From positions 1 to 49,297 of the forward strand of contig PAAY01000043.1 of NCBI GenBank assembly GCA_002698985.1: 49,297 bases of DNA. The letters run 5' to 3'. The stretch's first letter is position 1; each line of letters starts with the position of its first letter. Position numbers and translations under genes: made by a program. This DNA is from Saprospirales bacterium (GTDB lineage Bacteria; Bacteroidota; Bacteroidia; Chitinophagales; Saprospiraceae). This document shows positions 1 through 8,927 of the stretch, piece by piece. The notes under the pieces were generated by a model. The model had not been told where the DNA came from. It saw only the letters and a program-made list of their open reading frames with translations, and made no database searches.

Positions 1-17
1 GGCAGGATTGATTGGTT

Positions 18-536
18 CTAAGTTTCATAAAACAATTTGTATAGTTCTTTGACTTTATTGGAGAGCCTGGCAAGCGTATCCTTTGTCGGCTTCAGACCAT
101 TTACTTTGAGAACATTGTATGAGATGTTATTCAAGTAAGCCAGAATCGCAGCTTCTTTAGGTGAGGTCAAGGTCATGTCATCTTCGCCTAAATTGACATC
201 TTTGATCCAATGAAGGCGGTTCTCTATTGACCAATGGCTCTGTATAGCATGGGCTACAATTGCTGCTGAATTTATGGGTTTGCTTAGAGCGTAAAAAGCA
301 ACTTCCTCAAAAGGCTTTTCGCCTCTTATTCCCCACCGCCTTACCTTGACCAAACGGTTAATACCATTCCAACCTTTGGGCAACTCTGCCTTGTTGAGGT
401 AGAGTTCTATGCGACGATTTACTTGGCAACCATTTTTAGCTTCGTAATACTCACAGGTTGAAATAGGCGAACTTAAGGCCGTATAGAGGGCAATGGTTTC
501 CCACAGCTTTCGGCAATTTTGCTTGACCTGTACCAA
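18..536 (-). pseudogene. ISAs1 transposase, C-terminal part (frame-shifted)
   Basis: This frame encodes the C-terminal half of an ISAs1-type transposase. It contains the family block HWSIENRLHW at residues 101-110, whose Glu105 is the third catalytic residue of the DDE triad. The first codon of the open stretch is TTG, so no independent start is likely. Reading upstream in the same frame gives HAQKK-T-LNLILQIGCHFLVQ, which joins smoothly to the N-terminal frame at the A8 run around 572-579. The stop codon TAG (18-20) reaches into the left terminal repeat. Without a -1 slip this half is not translated. Confidence 0.8.
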
Positions 537-565
537 AAAATGGCAGCCAATCTGAAGAATCAGAT

Positions 566-1114
566 TTAGCGTTTTTTTTGGGCATGCAGTGCATCCATGG
601 TAAATACAGTATCCTGCAAGCCAAGTTGCTTAACTAAGTTTCTTAGGGCTTCACCCTCAGCGGATTTGCCATTTTCGTAAGACTTCATGCCGTATACCAA
701 GCCACTGCGATGTCCAAAGGCATTAACAACAGCTACGAAATTCTGAAAGTTGGTATTTCCTCCTTGAGTAGTTGATTTTATAGCCTTTCCATCAAGTGAA
801 ACGAAGTCGTCAGCCGAATCTGGTAAGTAGCCTTGTACCCACCGTATGAATTCATTGACCAAAACCTGTTCATTTAGTTCGGTAAGAATTGCTCGAAAGG
901 TAAAAAAGCAGGGAACCCCGTGTTTAAGCTTTAAGATTTCAGTCAATTCAACTTCATTGGCTTTTGCAAAACGAGCAAAACCTCGAAATCCTTGATGTCC
1001 ACTCAAGATAGCCATGATCACTATTGTGAGGACATCCTTTAATTTGTGCCGTTGTCCTTGCTCTCTACGAGGATCTTGCAAGGCATTGAAAAACTCAAAC
1101 ATTTTGTATTGCAT
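566..1114 (-). pseudogene. ISAs1 transposase, N-terminal part (frame-shifted)
   Basis: N-terminal part of the same transposase, with the family start MFEFFNALQDPRREQGQRHK and the first two catalytic Asp residues in VSLDGKAIK and FTMDALHAQKK. The start at 1114 (MQYKMFEFF) or 1102 is preferred over an upstream ATG at 1162 that falls inside the right terminal repeat. The frame ends in Lys-Lys-Arg-stop directly after an A8 run (CAAAAAAAACGC on the coding strand). A -1 slip there reads Lys-Lys-Thr and continues into the C-terminal frame. It is either a single-base deletion or programmed slippage; as it stands the product lacks the third catalytic residue. Confidence 0.8.
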
Positions 1115-1243
1115 TTTTCTCCAATTTGTGTCAAAGAACGTAAAAATAACAGAACCAATCAATCCTGCCCTCGAGGGGGGATAGATCCTGCTAAATTGCT
1201 GAGATGTATCTTGTGGCTACTTTTTGCAGTGCGCTCATGTCTT

Positions 1244-1283
1244 AAAACAAAAACAGCGGCAACAGCCCAAAGCCATTGCCGCC
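1244..1283 (-). terminator. Rho-independent terminator of the M16 peptidase gene
   Basis: Read on the minus strand just after the M16 stop codon, the stem GCGGCAA (1282-1276) pairs with TTGCCGC (1262-1256) around a 13-nt interval that can extend the stem, followed by CTGTTTTTGTTTT. A GC stem followed by a T-tract fits an intrinsic terminator. Confidence 0.7.
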
Positions 1284-1306
1284 GTTGCGGACTAAAAAAT
1301 TGCCGT

Positions 1307-4060
1307 TTAGGGCTTGTCCACTTTTTCAAAATCACCGGCCTTGATGATGACCAGTTTTGACGGATCGATGTGGCGCTTGACAGCCGCATTGATGTCTTCT
1401 ACGGTCAGGGCCATGATCTTGTCTTCCAGTTTCTTGTCCCACATCATTGTGCGGTCCAGGTCCAGGTAGCTGTTGAGGGTGCCGCTGAGCGAGCGGTCGT
1501 CGGCGCGGCTCATACCCCGGTTTTGGAGGTAGCCGGATTTTGCAGCTTCCAGCTCTTCGGCGGTGAAGCCTTCTTCCAGCACTTTGGCAATTTCCTCTTT
1601 GAAGGCAGCCTCCAGCTTGGCCACGTTCTCCGGAGCATAGATGGCGTAAGCCACGAAGTTTCCGTTTTTATCCCTTGAGCTGGCGTTGAACTGTGAGCCC
1701 ACACCGTAGCTGAGGCCTTCTTTCTGGCGGATGCGCACGGCCAGGCGGCTGTTGAGGAAACCACCTCCGAGGATGTAATTGCCCATGACCATTGCTGCAT
1801 AATCCGGGTCGTCATCTCCCATCGGCAATGGCATGCCGGCAATGAACATGGCGTTGGCCTTGTCGGGTGTGTTCAGGCTGACATTGGCCGGCTCTGCCGG
1901 GGTGTACTCTGAGCTGATGCGCTTGTAGGGCTTCGGGCTTTTCCAGCTGGCAAAGTGTTCCAGGATCTTGGCTTTCACGGTTGCTTCGTCAAAATCACCA
2001 ACCACACTGGCGGTGGCATCGCTGGCGCCGTAAAATTCTTTGTAGAAATTCTTCACGTCTTCCAGTGTGGTGCTTTTGTAAGCCTCCACCTGCTCGTCAA
2101 AATCCATCACATAGCGCACGTCGCCTTTCGGGTATTTTGACAGGCGCTTGCGGTACTCGAGTACTGCAATAGCAGTTGGTTCACTTCTTTGCGATTCCAC
2201 GCCGGCAAGGTTTGCTTCGATCAACTTTTCGAATTCAGCTTCCGGGAATGAAGGATGCTTGAGCATCTCGGCCACCAGGTCGATAACCGCGGGCAGGTTG
2301 TCGTGTTCGGTTTCGATGTTGGCAGTTACACTGGATGCGCCACCGGAAAATGAAACACGGGCTTTGAGCTGGTCCAGTTTGTCCTGGATCTGCTGGCGGT
2401 CCATGTTGGTGGTTCCTTTGTTGAGCATGGCGGCTACCAGTTCGCCGGCAGTGGCTTTTCCTTTCAGGCTGTTTTCGTCGCCAAAGCGCAGGGTCAGCCT
2501 TGCCGATACGGAGTTGCCGCGGGTTTCCTTCGGCAAAAAGGCGAACTCGATGGTACCATCCGGGGCTTCACCCCTGTGGGTGCGGTTCTCGATGTTCTCG
2601 CAGCTCGGGTCGAAATCTTCACCTTCGGCGATGGCTTCCTTGCCCTTGTAGTTTCCGAGGAGGGTTTCGAGGTTCGGCGCATCGGGAATGATGGCCCGGT
2701 CGGGGTTTTGTTCCGGAATGAAAACACCCACGGTGCGGTTGGAGGGCTTGAGGTATTTTTTAACCACATTCACCACGTCTTCAGCGGTCACGGCTTCAAC
2801 ATTGTCCCGCATCAGGAAGGCCAGTCGCCAGTCGCCCTGTGCGATGAACTCGCTGAGGCCAAGGCCGATGGAGGTGCTGTTGCGGAAGCGAAGCTCCCAG
2901 TTTTTCAGGATGCGTTGTTTGGCGCGGTCCACTTCTTCCTGTGTGGGCGGGTTGTCGGCCAGTTCATCCAGTGTCTTCAGCAATGTCGCTTTTGCCTCGT
3001 CAAGCGAGTTTTCCATCCTCACATCGGCGTTGATGTAGATGAAACCTCCCTCTTTCAGGCCCGGTGCAAATGACCAGACAGTGGAAGCCTTTTTGGTTTC
3101 GACCAATGCCTTGTAGAGGCGGCCTGAGGGCTGGCTGGTGAGCACCTCGTCCAATACAGAAACGGCGGCGTATTCCGGATGCGGACCCGGAGGGGTGTGA
3201 TAGGCGCAGGAAACCACCTGCACATCACCCACCCGGCGCAGGGTCACCAAGCGCTCGCCGTCCTGGGTGGGCTCTTTGGTGAAGGTTGGCGTCAGCTTGC
3301 GCTCCGGTTTCGGAATGCGGCCGAAGAATTCCTTGATGTATTCAAGTGTCTTTGCTTCGTCAATTTTGCCGGCCACCACCAGCACGGCATTATCCGGCTG
3401 GTAATACTTCCGGTAAAAAGCCTGGAGGTTTTCGATGGGCACATTTTCGATGTCTGAGCGGGCACCGATGGTGGTATTGCCGTAGTTGTGCCACAGGTAG
3501 GCCGTTGAGAGTACCCGTTCCATCAAAATACCGGAGGGGTTGTTCTCACCGGATTCGAATTCGTTGCGGACCACGGTCATCTCACTTTCCAGGTCCTCTT
3601 TGGCCACATAGGAATTGACCATGCGGTCGGCCTCCATGTCGAGGGCCCAGCGGAGGTTCTCGTCGGTGGCGTTGAAAGTCTCAAAATAGTTGGTGCGGTC
3701 GTACCAGGTGGTGCCGTTCGGCCGGGCACCGTGCTCGGTCAGTTCCTGCGGGATGTTGGGGTGGTTGGGCGTGCCTTTGAACACCATGTGCTCCAGCAGG
3801 TGCGCCATGCCGGTTTCTCCATAGCCTTCGTGGCGGCTGCCCACCAGGTAGGTAATGTTGACGGTAATGGTCGGTTTTGACTGGTCAGGGAACAGCAAGA
3901 TGCGAAGTCCGTTACTGGTGAGCTTGTACTCAGTAATTCCCTCAACAGAGGTTACTTTTTCGATGCCTTCGGGCAACTTGTCCTGTGCGTTCATAGTAGC
4001 TGTAATGGTAAACACTGAGAGTACCAAACACAGGCCCCGGGTTAATAGTTTGTTTAGCAT
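1307..4060 (-). CDS. M16 family zinc metallopeptidase, secreted
   Basis: A 917-residue protein with two M16 (pitrilysin/insulinase) repeats. The first half holds the inverted zinc motif HLLEH (about residues 87-91) with the downstream Glu in the EDLESEMTVVRNEFE block; the second half is the usual catalytically inactive M16 repeat. An N-terminal signal peptide (MLNKLLTRGLCLVLSVFTIT, cut near AMNAQ) predicts export to the periplasm. The start at 4060 was chosen over the upstream ATG at 4126 because it places the signal peptide at the N-terminus. Such proteins degrade peptides outside the cytoplasm. It is monocistronic, with a terminator at 1244-1283. Confidence 0.92.
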   Translation of the reverse strand: MLNKLLTRGLCLVLSVFTITATMNAQDKLPEGIEKVTSVEGITEYKLTSNGLRILLFPDQSKPTITVNITYLVGSRHEGYGETGMAHLLEHMVFKGTPNHPNIPQELTEHGARPNGTTWYDRTNYFETFNATDENLRWALDMEADRMVNSYVAKEDLESEMTVVRNEFESGENNPSGILMERVLSTAYLWHNYGNTTIGARSDIENVPIENLQAFYRKYYQPDNAVLVVAGKIDEAKTLEYIKEFFGRIPKPERKLTPTFTKEPTQDGERLVTLRRVGDVQVVSCAYHTPPGPHPEYAAVSVLDEVLTSQPSGRLYKALVETKKASTVWSFAPGLKEGGFIYINADVRMENSLDEAKATLLKTLDELADNPPTQEEVDRAKQRILKNWELRFRNSTSIGLGLSEFIAQGDWRLAFLMRDNVEAVTAEDVVNVVKKYLKPSNRTVGVFIPEQNPDRAIIPDAPNLETLLGNYKGKEAIAEGEDFDPSCENIENRTHRGEAPDGTIEFAFLPKETRGNSVSARLTLRFGDENSLKGKATAGELVAAMLNKGTTNMDRQQIQDKLDQLKARVSFSGGASSVTANIETEHDNLPAVIDLVAEMLKHPSFPEAEFEKLIEANLAGVESQRSEPTAIAVLEYRKRLSKYPKGDVRYVMDFDEQVEAYKSTTLEDVKNFYKEFYGASDATASVVGDFDEATVKAKILEHFASWKSPKPYKRISSEYTPAEPANVSLNTPDKANAMFIAGMPLPMGDDDPDYAAMVMGNYILGGGFLNSRLAVRIRQKEGLSYGVGSQFNASSRDKNGNFVAYAIYAPENVAKLEAAFKEEIAKVLEEGFTAEELEAAKSGYLQNRGMSRADDRSLSGTLNSYLDLDRTMMWDKKLEDKIMALTVEDINAAVKRHIDPSKLVIIKAGDFEKVDKP

Positions 4061-4330
4061 AAAAGAGGAAAATTTGGTTTGAAATTGAATGAAGCGGTCA
4101 TTGCGGCGGAAGCCGTGAAAATTCATAAAACCACTTCGAAATTGGCAATGAACGATGAGGCCCCGTTAAGGGCACCTGCGAATGTACCTATCAGCCGACG
4201 GATGACGGCCGCTCATGGCTCAATGGCAGTATTCTTTAGACAAATCTGACGGCTGGCTGTCATTAAAAGCAGGACTGGGGCGATCTTTGCCTGTGTGCTT
4301 CATGCCATATTGCACATCGATTTTTCAATC

Positions 4331-5218
4331 ATGAAACAACTCCTCGAAAAACTCATATCCCTTATCCCGCGGGTAGGGGCCTGGCGGGCAGCTTTTCTCA
4401 AACACAGCACACCCGGGCATTTTTACAGCCCTGTACCCGACCTGGACGAAGTCAGAAGCAGGGAAAATGAGATTTACGATTTCAGCCGGCCAATTGCAGG
4501 CATTGATTTCAACGACCAGCTACAACTCGATCTGCTTGCCAAAATAAAGCCCCTGTTGCCGGAGGCTCCCTGGACCGGGCAGACCCTACCCGGCCTGCAC
4601 TTTCATTTCGACAACATCTATTACACCTGGTCGGATGCATTGGTGCTGTTCGGGCTGATGCGTGTGTTGAAACCAAATCGCATCATCGAGGTAGGCTCCG
4701 GCTGGAGCTCCGCTGTAATGCTGGATACCGACCGCCTGTTTTTCGACGATAAGATTGAACTGACCTTTATCGAACCCTTCCCCGACCGCCTCATCGAACT
4801 GGCGGCAGATGTGGCCTCCAACAAGCTGGTGCAATCCATCGTTCAGCATGTTCCGATGGACTTGTTCGGTCAACTGCAATCCGGCGATTTTCTTTTCATC
4901 GACACCAGCCACGTGTCCAAAATAGGCTCTGATGTGAACCACCTGCTGTTCGAGGTGCTGCCCCGGCTGAACAGTGGCGTTTACATCCATTTCCACGATA
5001 TTTTCTACCCCTTCGAGTACCCGAAAGAATGGATTTACAGAGGCTACGCCTGGAATGAAAACTACATCCTGCGGGCCTTTCTGATGGACAATCCTCATTA
5101 TGAAATTGTGTTCATGAATACCTACCTGGAACACAAATACCCGGAGCAGTTGCCGGAGCAACTTTTCACCCGTTACAAGGGAAGTATCACCGGTGGGATT
5201 TGGTTGCGCAAGCGATGA
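4331..5218 (+). CDS. Class I SAM-dependent methyltransferase-like protein
   Basis: A 295-residue protein with a Rossmann-type SAM-binding motif, EVGSGWSSAVMLD near residue 130, followed by an acidic strand end (LTFIEPFP) and GDFLFIDTSH, the pattern of the Methyltransf_24 group. It ends in a conserved-looking block with HFHDIFYPFEYP and RYKGSITGGIWL, often seen in enzymes linked to polysaccharide or small-molecule methylation. The substrate cannot be read from sequence. The start at 4331 (MKQLLEKL) is preferred over 4295. The gene is convergent with the DUF4143 ATPase; the two stop codons are 2 bp apart. Confidence 0.75.
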   Translation: MKQLLEKLISLIPRVGAWRAAFLKHSTPGHFYSPVPDLDEVRSRENEIYDFSRPIAGIDFNDQLQLDLLAKIKPLLPEAPWTGQTLPGLHFHFDNIYYTWSDALVLFGLMRVLKPNRIIEVGSGWSSAVMLDTDRLFFDDKIELTFIEPFPDRLIELAADVASNKLVQSIVQHVPMDLFGQLQSGDFLFIDTSHVSKIGSDVNHLLFEVLPRLNSGVYIHFHDIFYPFEYPKEWIYRGYAWNENYILRAFLMDNPHYEIVFMNTYLEHKYPEQLPEQLFTRYKGSITGGIWLRKR

Positions 5219-5220
5219 AA

Positions 5221-6390
5221 TCACAATTCTCTTGTAATCACTTCCAGAGATTCGAATGGACAGACTGAAATCCCGTCGTCAAGCGGGAACGCTGATTTAA
5301 CAGGTGCTACGATGTAGTTGGTTTTGGTGCCCAGGTCTGCAATGGCAGTCCTGAAGCTCCTGGTGATTTTCGGAGCTGTGGAGAATTTTATTTCTAATAA
5401 AGTATGAGGCGTGCCACCTTTTGCCAGTACCAGGTCTGCTTCAGTGCCGTCCTGGGTACGGTAGAAGTACATTTCCATTTGCTCTGATAGTCTTGCGTGC
5501 AATTCCTGAATGACGTAGGCTTCCCATGATCCGCCACTTACCGGGTGGGCAAGGATTTCTTCAAATGTGGTAATGTTCAGAAGATTGTGAAGAATGCCGG
5601 TGTCACGAATGTAGATTTTTGGAGATTTTGTGATTCGCTTTCGAATGTTCATGAACCAGGGTTGAAGTCGCCTGATGAGGTAAGACGACTCGAGGAAATC
5701 GATGTAGCGCTTTACCGTGGGCAAGCTTATACCCAATGATTTGGCGAAGGTTGAGTAGTTGAGGACATTTCCATTGGTATGGGCGATCATCGTCCAAAGC
5801 CTCCTGATCAAGATGGGTTCTGCGCTCAGCCCCAACATCGGCAAGTCCCTTTCGAGGTACGTTCGTACAAAATTGGATCTCCAGCGGAAACTGGCATCGT
5901 CGCTTGCAGCAAGTAGGGAGCCAGGAAAACCACCTCTCAGCCAATGGGTGTTTTTGTCCGTAAGATTGGATGTTTCTTCAAAACTAAAGGGAGACAGTTC
6001 ATAATAGGCAATTCTGCCAGCGAGGGTTTCGGAACTTCCTCTGATCAGTTCAGGTGACGCTGACCCCAGCAAAATGAAGCGCCCGGGTTTCCTGTTCCGG
6101 TCAATCACCGATCTGAGCACGGGAAACAAATCTGGTTTGAGTTGTACCTCGTCAATGATCAGGGTTTGATTTTCAAACGTCTCAAAATAGAGGCTGGGGT
6201 TTGAGAGTTTTGCAAGGTCTTCTGGTAATTCCAGGTCCAAATAAATGGATTCGTTGGGAAGTTTCTCACGAATGTGTAAAGCAAGGGAGGTCTTGCCTAC
6301 CTGGCGTGGCCCGATGATGCCCACCGCCGGAAATTCCTTAATGAGTTGAAGTATGTAGCTGGTGCCTGAACGAGGGATGTATTTATCCAT
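5221..6390 (-). CDS. AAA ATPase with DUF4143 domain
   Basis: A 389-residue protein with an N-terminal AAA_14 ATPase domain (Walker A GPRQVGKT at 27-34, Walker B LIIDEV at about 78-83, then the sensor-like LLGSASPEL) and a C-terminal DUF4143 domain that includes a restriction-endonuclease-like segment (YRTQDGTEADLVL ... LLEIKFS). The cellular role of this large family is unknown; such genes behave like mobile accessory genes in many Bacteroidota. The start codon lies 3 bp from a perfect 15-bp inverted repeat (6393-6429) that contains its likely promoter, suggesting autoregulation. Confidence 0.9.
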   Translation of the reverse strand: MDKYIPRSGTSYILQLIKEFPAVGIIGPRQVGKTSLALHIREKLPNESIYLDLELPEDLAKLSNPSLYFETFENQTLIIDEVQLKPDLFPVLRSVIDRNRKPGRFILLGSASPELIRGSSETLAGRIAYYELSPFSFEETSNLTDKNTHWLRGGFPGSLLAASDDASFRWRSNFVRTYLERDLPMLGLSAEPILIRRLWTMIAHTNGNVLNYSTFAKSLGISLPTVKRYIDFLESSYLIRRLQPWFMNIRKRITKSPKIYIRDTGILHNLLNITTFEEILAHPVSGGSWEAYVIQELHARLSEQMEMYFYRTQDGTEADLVLAKGGTPHTLLEIKFSTAPKITRSFRTAIADLGTKTNYIVAPVKSAFPLDDGISVCPFESLEVITREL

Positions 6391-6392
6391 AA

Positions 6393-6429
6393 CCCTGCAA
6401 ATTTAAAGTTCAATTTTAAATTTGCAGGG
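6393..6429. promoter_or_regulatory. Perfect palindrome with two opposed Bacteroidota -7 boxes
   Basis: CCCTGCAAATTTAAA (6393-6407) and TTTAAATTTGCAGGG (6415-6429) are perfect 15-bp inverted repeats separated by 7 bp. Each arm contains TAAATTTG, which fits the Bacteroidota -7 consensus TAnnTTTG. The minus-strand copy would start transcription at or just before the ATPase start codon, giving an almost leaderless mRNA. It may be an operator bound by the ATPase itself or by a dimeric regulator (inference). Confidence 0.65.
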
Positions 6430-6534
6430 ATAATCTTCATTTTCCAGTGAATTCAGGTCGCAACTCAAAGTTGCAACCTGATGCAGGACGGGGCTCAGTT
6501 CTTCAGTTCTTCAAATCCTCAGTTCCTCATTTCC

Positions 6535-8094
6535 TCACCGCTTATCAATCTCCACCACTGTGGCCACGGCATTTTTGCCGTTGAGGCGGCAACGGAAGTG
6601 CACGGCATCGTCCACCTCGAAACGGGTATCCGGAAATTCCTGGTCGGAGATGGCGTCGCGGACTTTTTCGATGTAGGTGCCGCGACGGCTCTGGTTGATG
6701 CGGCTGTTCAGCACGTTCCAGTCGATGGGTTCCTTGGTCACCACGATGGCGATGCGGTCGCGGTTACCCAGTTCATCGGGGGTCATGGAATAGTCCTTCG
6801 GGAAAAGACGGGTGCCGGTGATACCGCAATAAGGCGAGTGCTTTTCGGTGTAGGGGAAGAGCACATAGCTGGAGCCATCTGTTTCTTCGCCAAAGACGTA
6901 CACATAGCATTCCACCGAGTTCATGATGGCCACTTTGAAGTGGTCACGGGGTGTCAGGTAGGATTTGGTGCGGAACACCTTGTTTCCCGAAGGTTGAAGC
7001 GGGATGAGCTGTTGGGTTTCATTGTCAACGAGGCCGAAGGTGACGTCCAGGATTTCGGGGTCAAATTTCTCGGCCTTGCCCATGGGATAAAGCCCGTAGG
7101 CCTCTTTGGTAAAGTGCTCAAAATCCCGGTAGCCAACCCATGCAATACCGTTCTGTCCCCACTGCTGCCCCCATGAGTTCATGATCTGAAAAGCCTGTCG
7201 GTTGTCGTCGTACCCGATGACGCACATGGCGTGGCCGCTGAAGCCGTAGCCGCTGTAATCCCGCTGGGTGGGTTTCCAGGTGCTTTTGCCCACCATCTGG
7301 TGCATAAAGGTGCCGCCCACCAGCATGCCAATGACCACGGGGGCTCCCTGGGCCAGGTGCTGTTTGATGCCCTGGAGGTCAACGCCGTAATTGGAAGCAC
7401 CCTGTGTAAGCCGGTTGTAGCCTTTGATTCGGTGGCGCGCAGCTTCGGCCAATTGTTCACGGGTGGGCCTGCGGTTGCAGGTGCGTTCGTCGTAGCCAAA
7501 CTTGGAGAATGGCAGGTCGCCGGCCTGGTGCAGGGTTTCCATGGCGTTGTTCATGTAAGCCCCCTGGCAACCGGGCAGCGCAATCTGGTTGTAAAGAAAA
7601 GCCGGACTGTAAGCCACGTCATCGGGGTCGGCGCCGGTGGCCTGCGCCTCAAGGATGGTGCGGGCAGCGTAAGAACTGGCCCAGCCCACACAAGACCCCT
7701 GGGATCCCTGGTGCAGGCGCTTGGGAGCATATTTCAACAGGGAAACCGAAGCTGGCAGCCGGTTGGTATAACTACCCAGCGGAATGGAGGCCAGCGGCTC
7801 AAAAACCTCCGCCTTGTCGTACTCTTCTTCGCTCAGTTCAGCACCGAAAGAAAAGGTGGCCTGCTGCTCTTCGTAATTGCCCCCGGAGAACATTTCGCTG
7901 CCCCCAAGGAAAAAGTACCAGATGGCACCAATGATGAGCACCGGAATGAGCAGCTTGGGTTTTTTGAAAAGAAACATAAGCAAAAACGGCAGCAGGCGGC
8001 CGAGTCCGCCACCACCTCCCCGGCCTTCATTCCGTCGGGGATCCGGTTTTCTCTGCCCGCCTCGCTGCGGGTCTTTTTCCATTCTGATAGGCAT
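6535..8094 (-). CDS. Membrane-anchored papain-like (C1) cysteine peptidase with C-terminal DUF4384-like domain
   Basis: A 519-residue protein. Residues 1-35 are basic and Gly-rich, and about 45-65 form a transmembrane anchor (LLIPVLIIGAIWYFFLG). The papain-type core follows, with catalytic Cys135 in GSQGSCVGWASSYAA, His288 in GFSGHAMCVIGYDD and Asn306 in QIMNSWGQQWG. The last ~150 residues (YVYVFGEETDGSSYVLFPY) resemble DUF4384 domains, found in other anchored peptidases and kinases. It probably acts outside the cytoplasmic membrane. The spacer upstream is rich in repeats of AAAAACCTTC on the coding strand (8101-8190). Confidence 0.85.
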   Translation of the reverse strand: MPIRMEKDPQRGGQRKPDPRRNEGRGGGGGLGRLLPFLLMFLFKKPKLLIPVLIIGAIWYFFLGGSEMFSGGNYEEQQATFSFGAELSEEEYDKAEVFEPLASIPLGSYTNRLPASVSLLKYAPKRLHQGSQGSCVGWASSYAARTILEAQATGADPDDVAYSPAFLYNQIALPGCQGAYMNNAMETLHQAGDLPFSKFGYDERTCNRRPTREQLAEAARHRIKGYNRLTQGASNYGVDLQGIKQHLAQGAPVVIGMLVGGTFMHQMVGKSTWKPTQRDYSGYGFSGHAMCVIGYDDNRQAFQIMNSWGQQWGQNGIAWVGYRDFEHFTKEAYGLYPMGKAEKFDPEILDVTFGLVDNETQQLIPLQPSGNKVFRTKSYLTPRDHFKVAIMNSVECYVYVFGEETDGSSYVLFPYTEKHSPYCGITGTRLFPKDYSMTPDELGNRDRIAIVVTKEPIDWNVLNSRINQSRRGTYIEKVRDAISDQEFPDTRFEVDDAVHFRCRLNGKNAVATVVEIDKR

Positions 8095-8207
8095 ACTGTC
8101 GTGTTTTTAAAGTTTTTGCTTCGCCGGTTTTTTTGGAAGGCTTTTGGAAGGTTTTTGAAGGTTTTTTAGTGGGGTTTTTAAGGTTTTTCTCCAACTGTCG
8201 AAGGCTC

Positions 8208-8264
8208 AACGCTGGCAGGGTTCAGAACCACTGCCAGCGTTCGCTCCCCCGAAAGCTTTCGGGG
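8208..8264. repeat. Two consecutive palindromes between convergent-end genes
   Basis: AACGCTGGCAG (8208-8218) pairs perfectly with CTGCCAGCGTT (8231-8241), and CCCCGAAAGCTTTCGGGG (8247-8264) is a perfect 18-bp palindrome. They are followed by the pyrimidine-rich block TTCTTCAGTTCTTCAGTTCC that also occurs at other gene ends in this window. They lie between the VOC gene and the C1 peptidase and may act as terminators or REP-like elements. Confidence 0.65.
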
Positions 8265-8289
8265 CTCGATTCTTCAGTTCTTCAGTTCC

Positions 8290-8676
8290 TCACTCATAAG
8301 AATGCAGCGCCAGCCGGTTGCCTTCGCTGTCGAGAAACAGGGCCATGTGGCCGTGGTCGGGTGAGATCATCTTTTTGGCTTGCAGCACTTTGCCGCCGGC
8401 GGCTTCCACCCTGTCGAGGGCGGTTTGCAGGTCTGGGTTGGCATTGAGGTACACCACCGGGCCATCTGCCGAGGGTTTGTAATGTTCCCCGTAGCAGATG
8501 GCTGCTCCCACCGTTTTGTGGGGGAAGATGCCCATTTTGAAACCGCCGAAATCCATGGCCTGGATGTCCATTCCGAAAACGGTCTCATAAAAAGTTTTGG
8601 CCCTGTCGAAATCAGCTACCGGTATCTCGATCCATTCGCACCATAAGCGCTCCTGCGCTGCATTTGACTCTTTCAT
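8290..8676 (-). CDS. VOC (glyoxalase/bleomycin-resistance fold) family protein
   Basis: A 128-residue single-module VOC protein. It starts with the typical beta-alpha unit WCEWIEIPVADFDRAKTFYE and has GFKMGIFP in the middle and the C-terminal GHMALFLDSEGNRLALHS. Small VOC proteins of this type bind a metal and small ligands; the substrate is not predictable. It lies alone between the palindromes at 8208-8264 and the prfC promoter region. Confidence 0.85.
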   Translation of the reverse strand: MKESNAAQERLWCEWIEIPVADFDRAKTFYETVFGMDIQAMDFGGFKMGIFPHKTVGAAICYGEHYKPSADGPVVYLNANPDLQTALDRVEAAGGKVLQAKKMISPDHGHMALFLDSEGNRLALHSYE

Positions 8677-8867
8677 TCTTTAATTTTTTTTCACCGCCTG
8701 CGGCGGCAACGATGAAATCCGCACCGGTTGTTTGACAGCTTTTGGGAAGCGAAAGTCACACCCGGCGGACAGAGAATGGCTAAAGGTAGAAATTGGCGGT
8801 TGACTGGGCAAGTGAGCTGCCGCAATCATGGGCTGTCGAATTGCACATCAGGTCTGATTTTATCCCG

Positions 8868-8875
8868 TACTTTTG
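8868..8875 (+). promoter_or_regulatory. -7 promoter box of prfC
   Basis: TACTTTTG matches the Bacteroidota primary sigma -7 consensus TAnnTTTG, about 52 bp before the prfC start. A TTG lies near 8841 but at slightly long spacing for the -33 box. Confidence 0.5.
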
Positions 8876-8927
8876 CAGCCTTTTTTGAAACGGGGCATTT
8901 TAGCCCGTTTGGGCCGCAGGCCCGAAA

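Larger units (their letters stand above)
1..1169 (-). mobile_element. ISAs1-family insertion sequence, near-complete
   Basis: The window begins with GGCAGGATTGATTGGTTCT (1-19), and its exact reverse complement lies at 1151-1169, so both terminal inverted repeats (19 bp, perfect) are present. Between them two minus-strand reading frames together encode one ISAs1-type DDE transposase, broken by a frame change at 572-579. About 1.17 kb fits the family. No target duplication can be checked because the left flank is outside the window. The inverted repeats are intact, so loss of the element is recent or the frame change is functional. Confidence 0.85.

Noticed and set aside
8027..8209. A 60-codon minus-strand frame rich in Lys and Pro
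   Set aside because: It translates a low-complexity AAAAACC-type repeat upstream of the C1 peptidase and has no other support.
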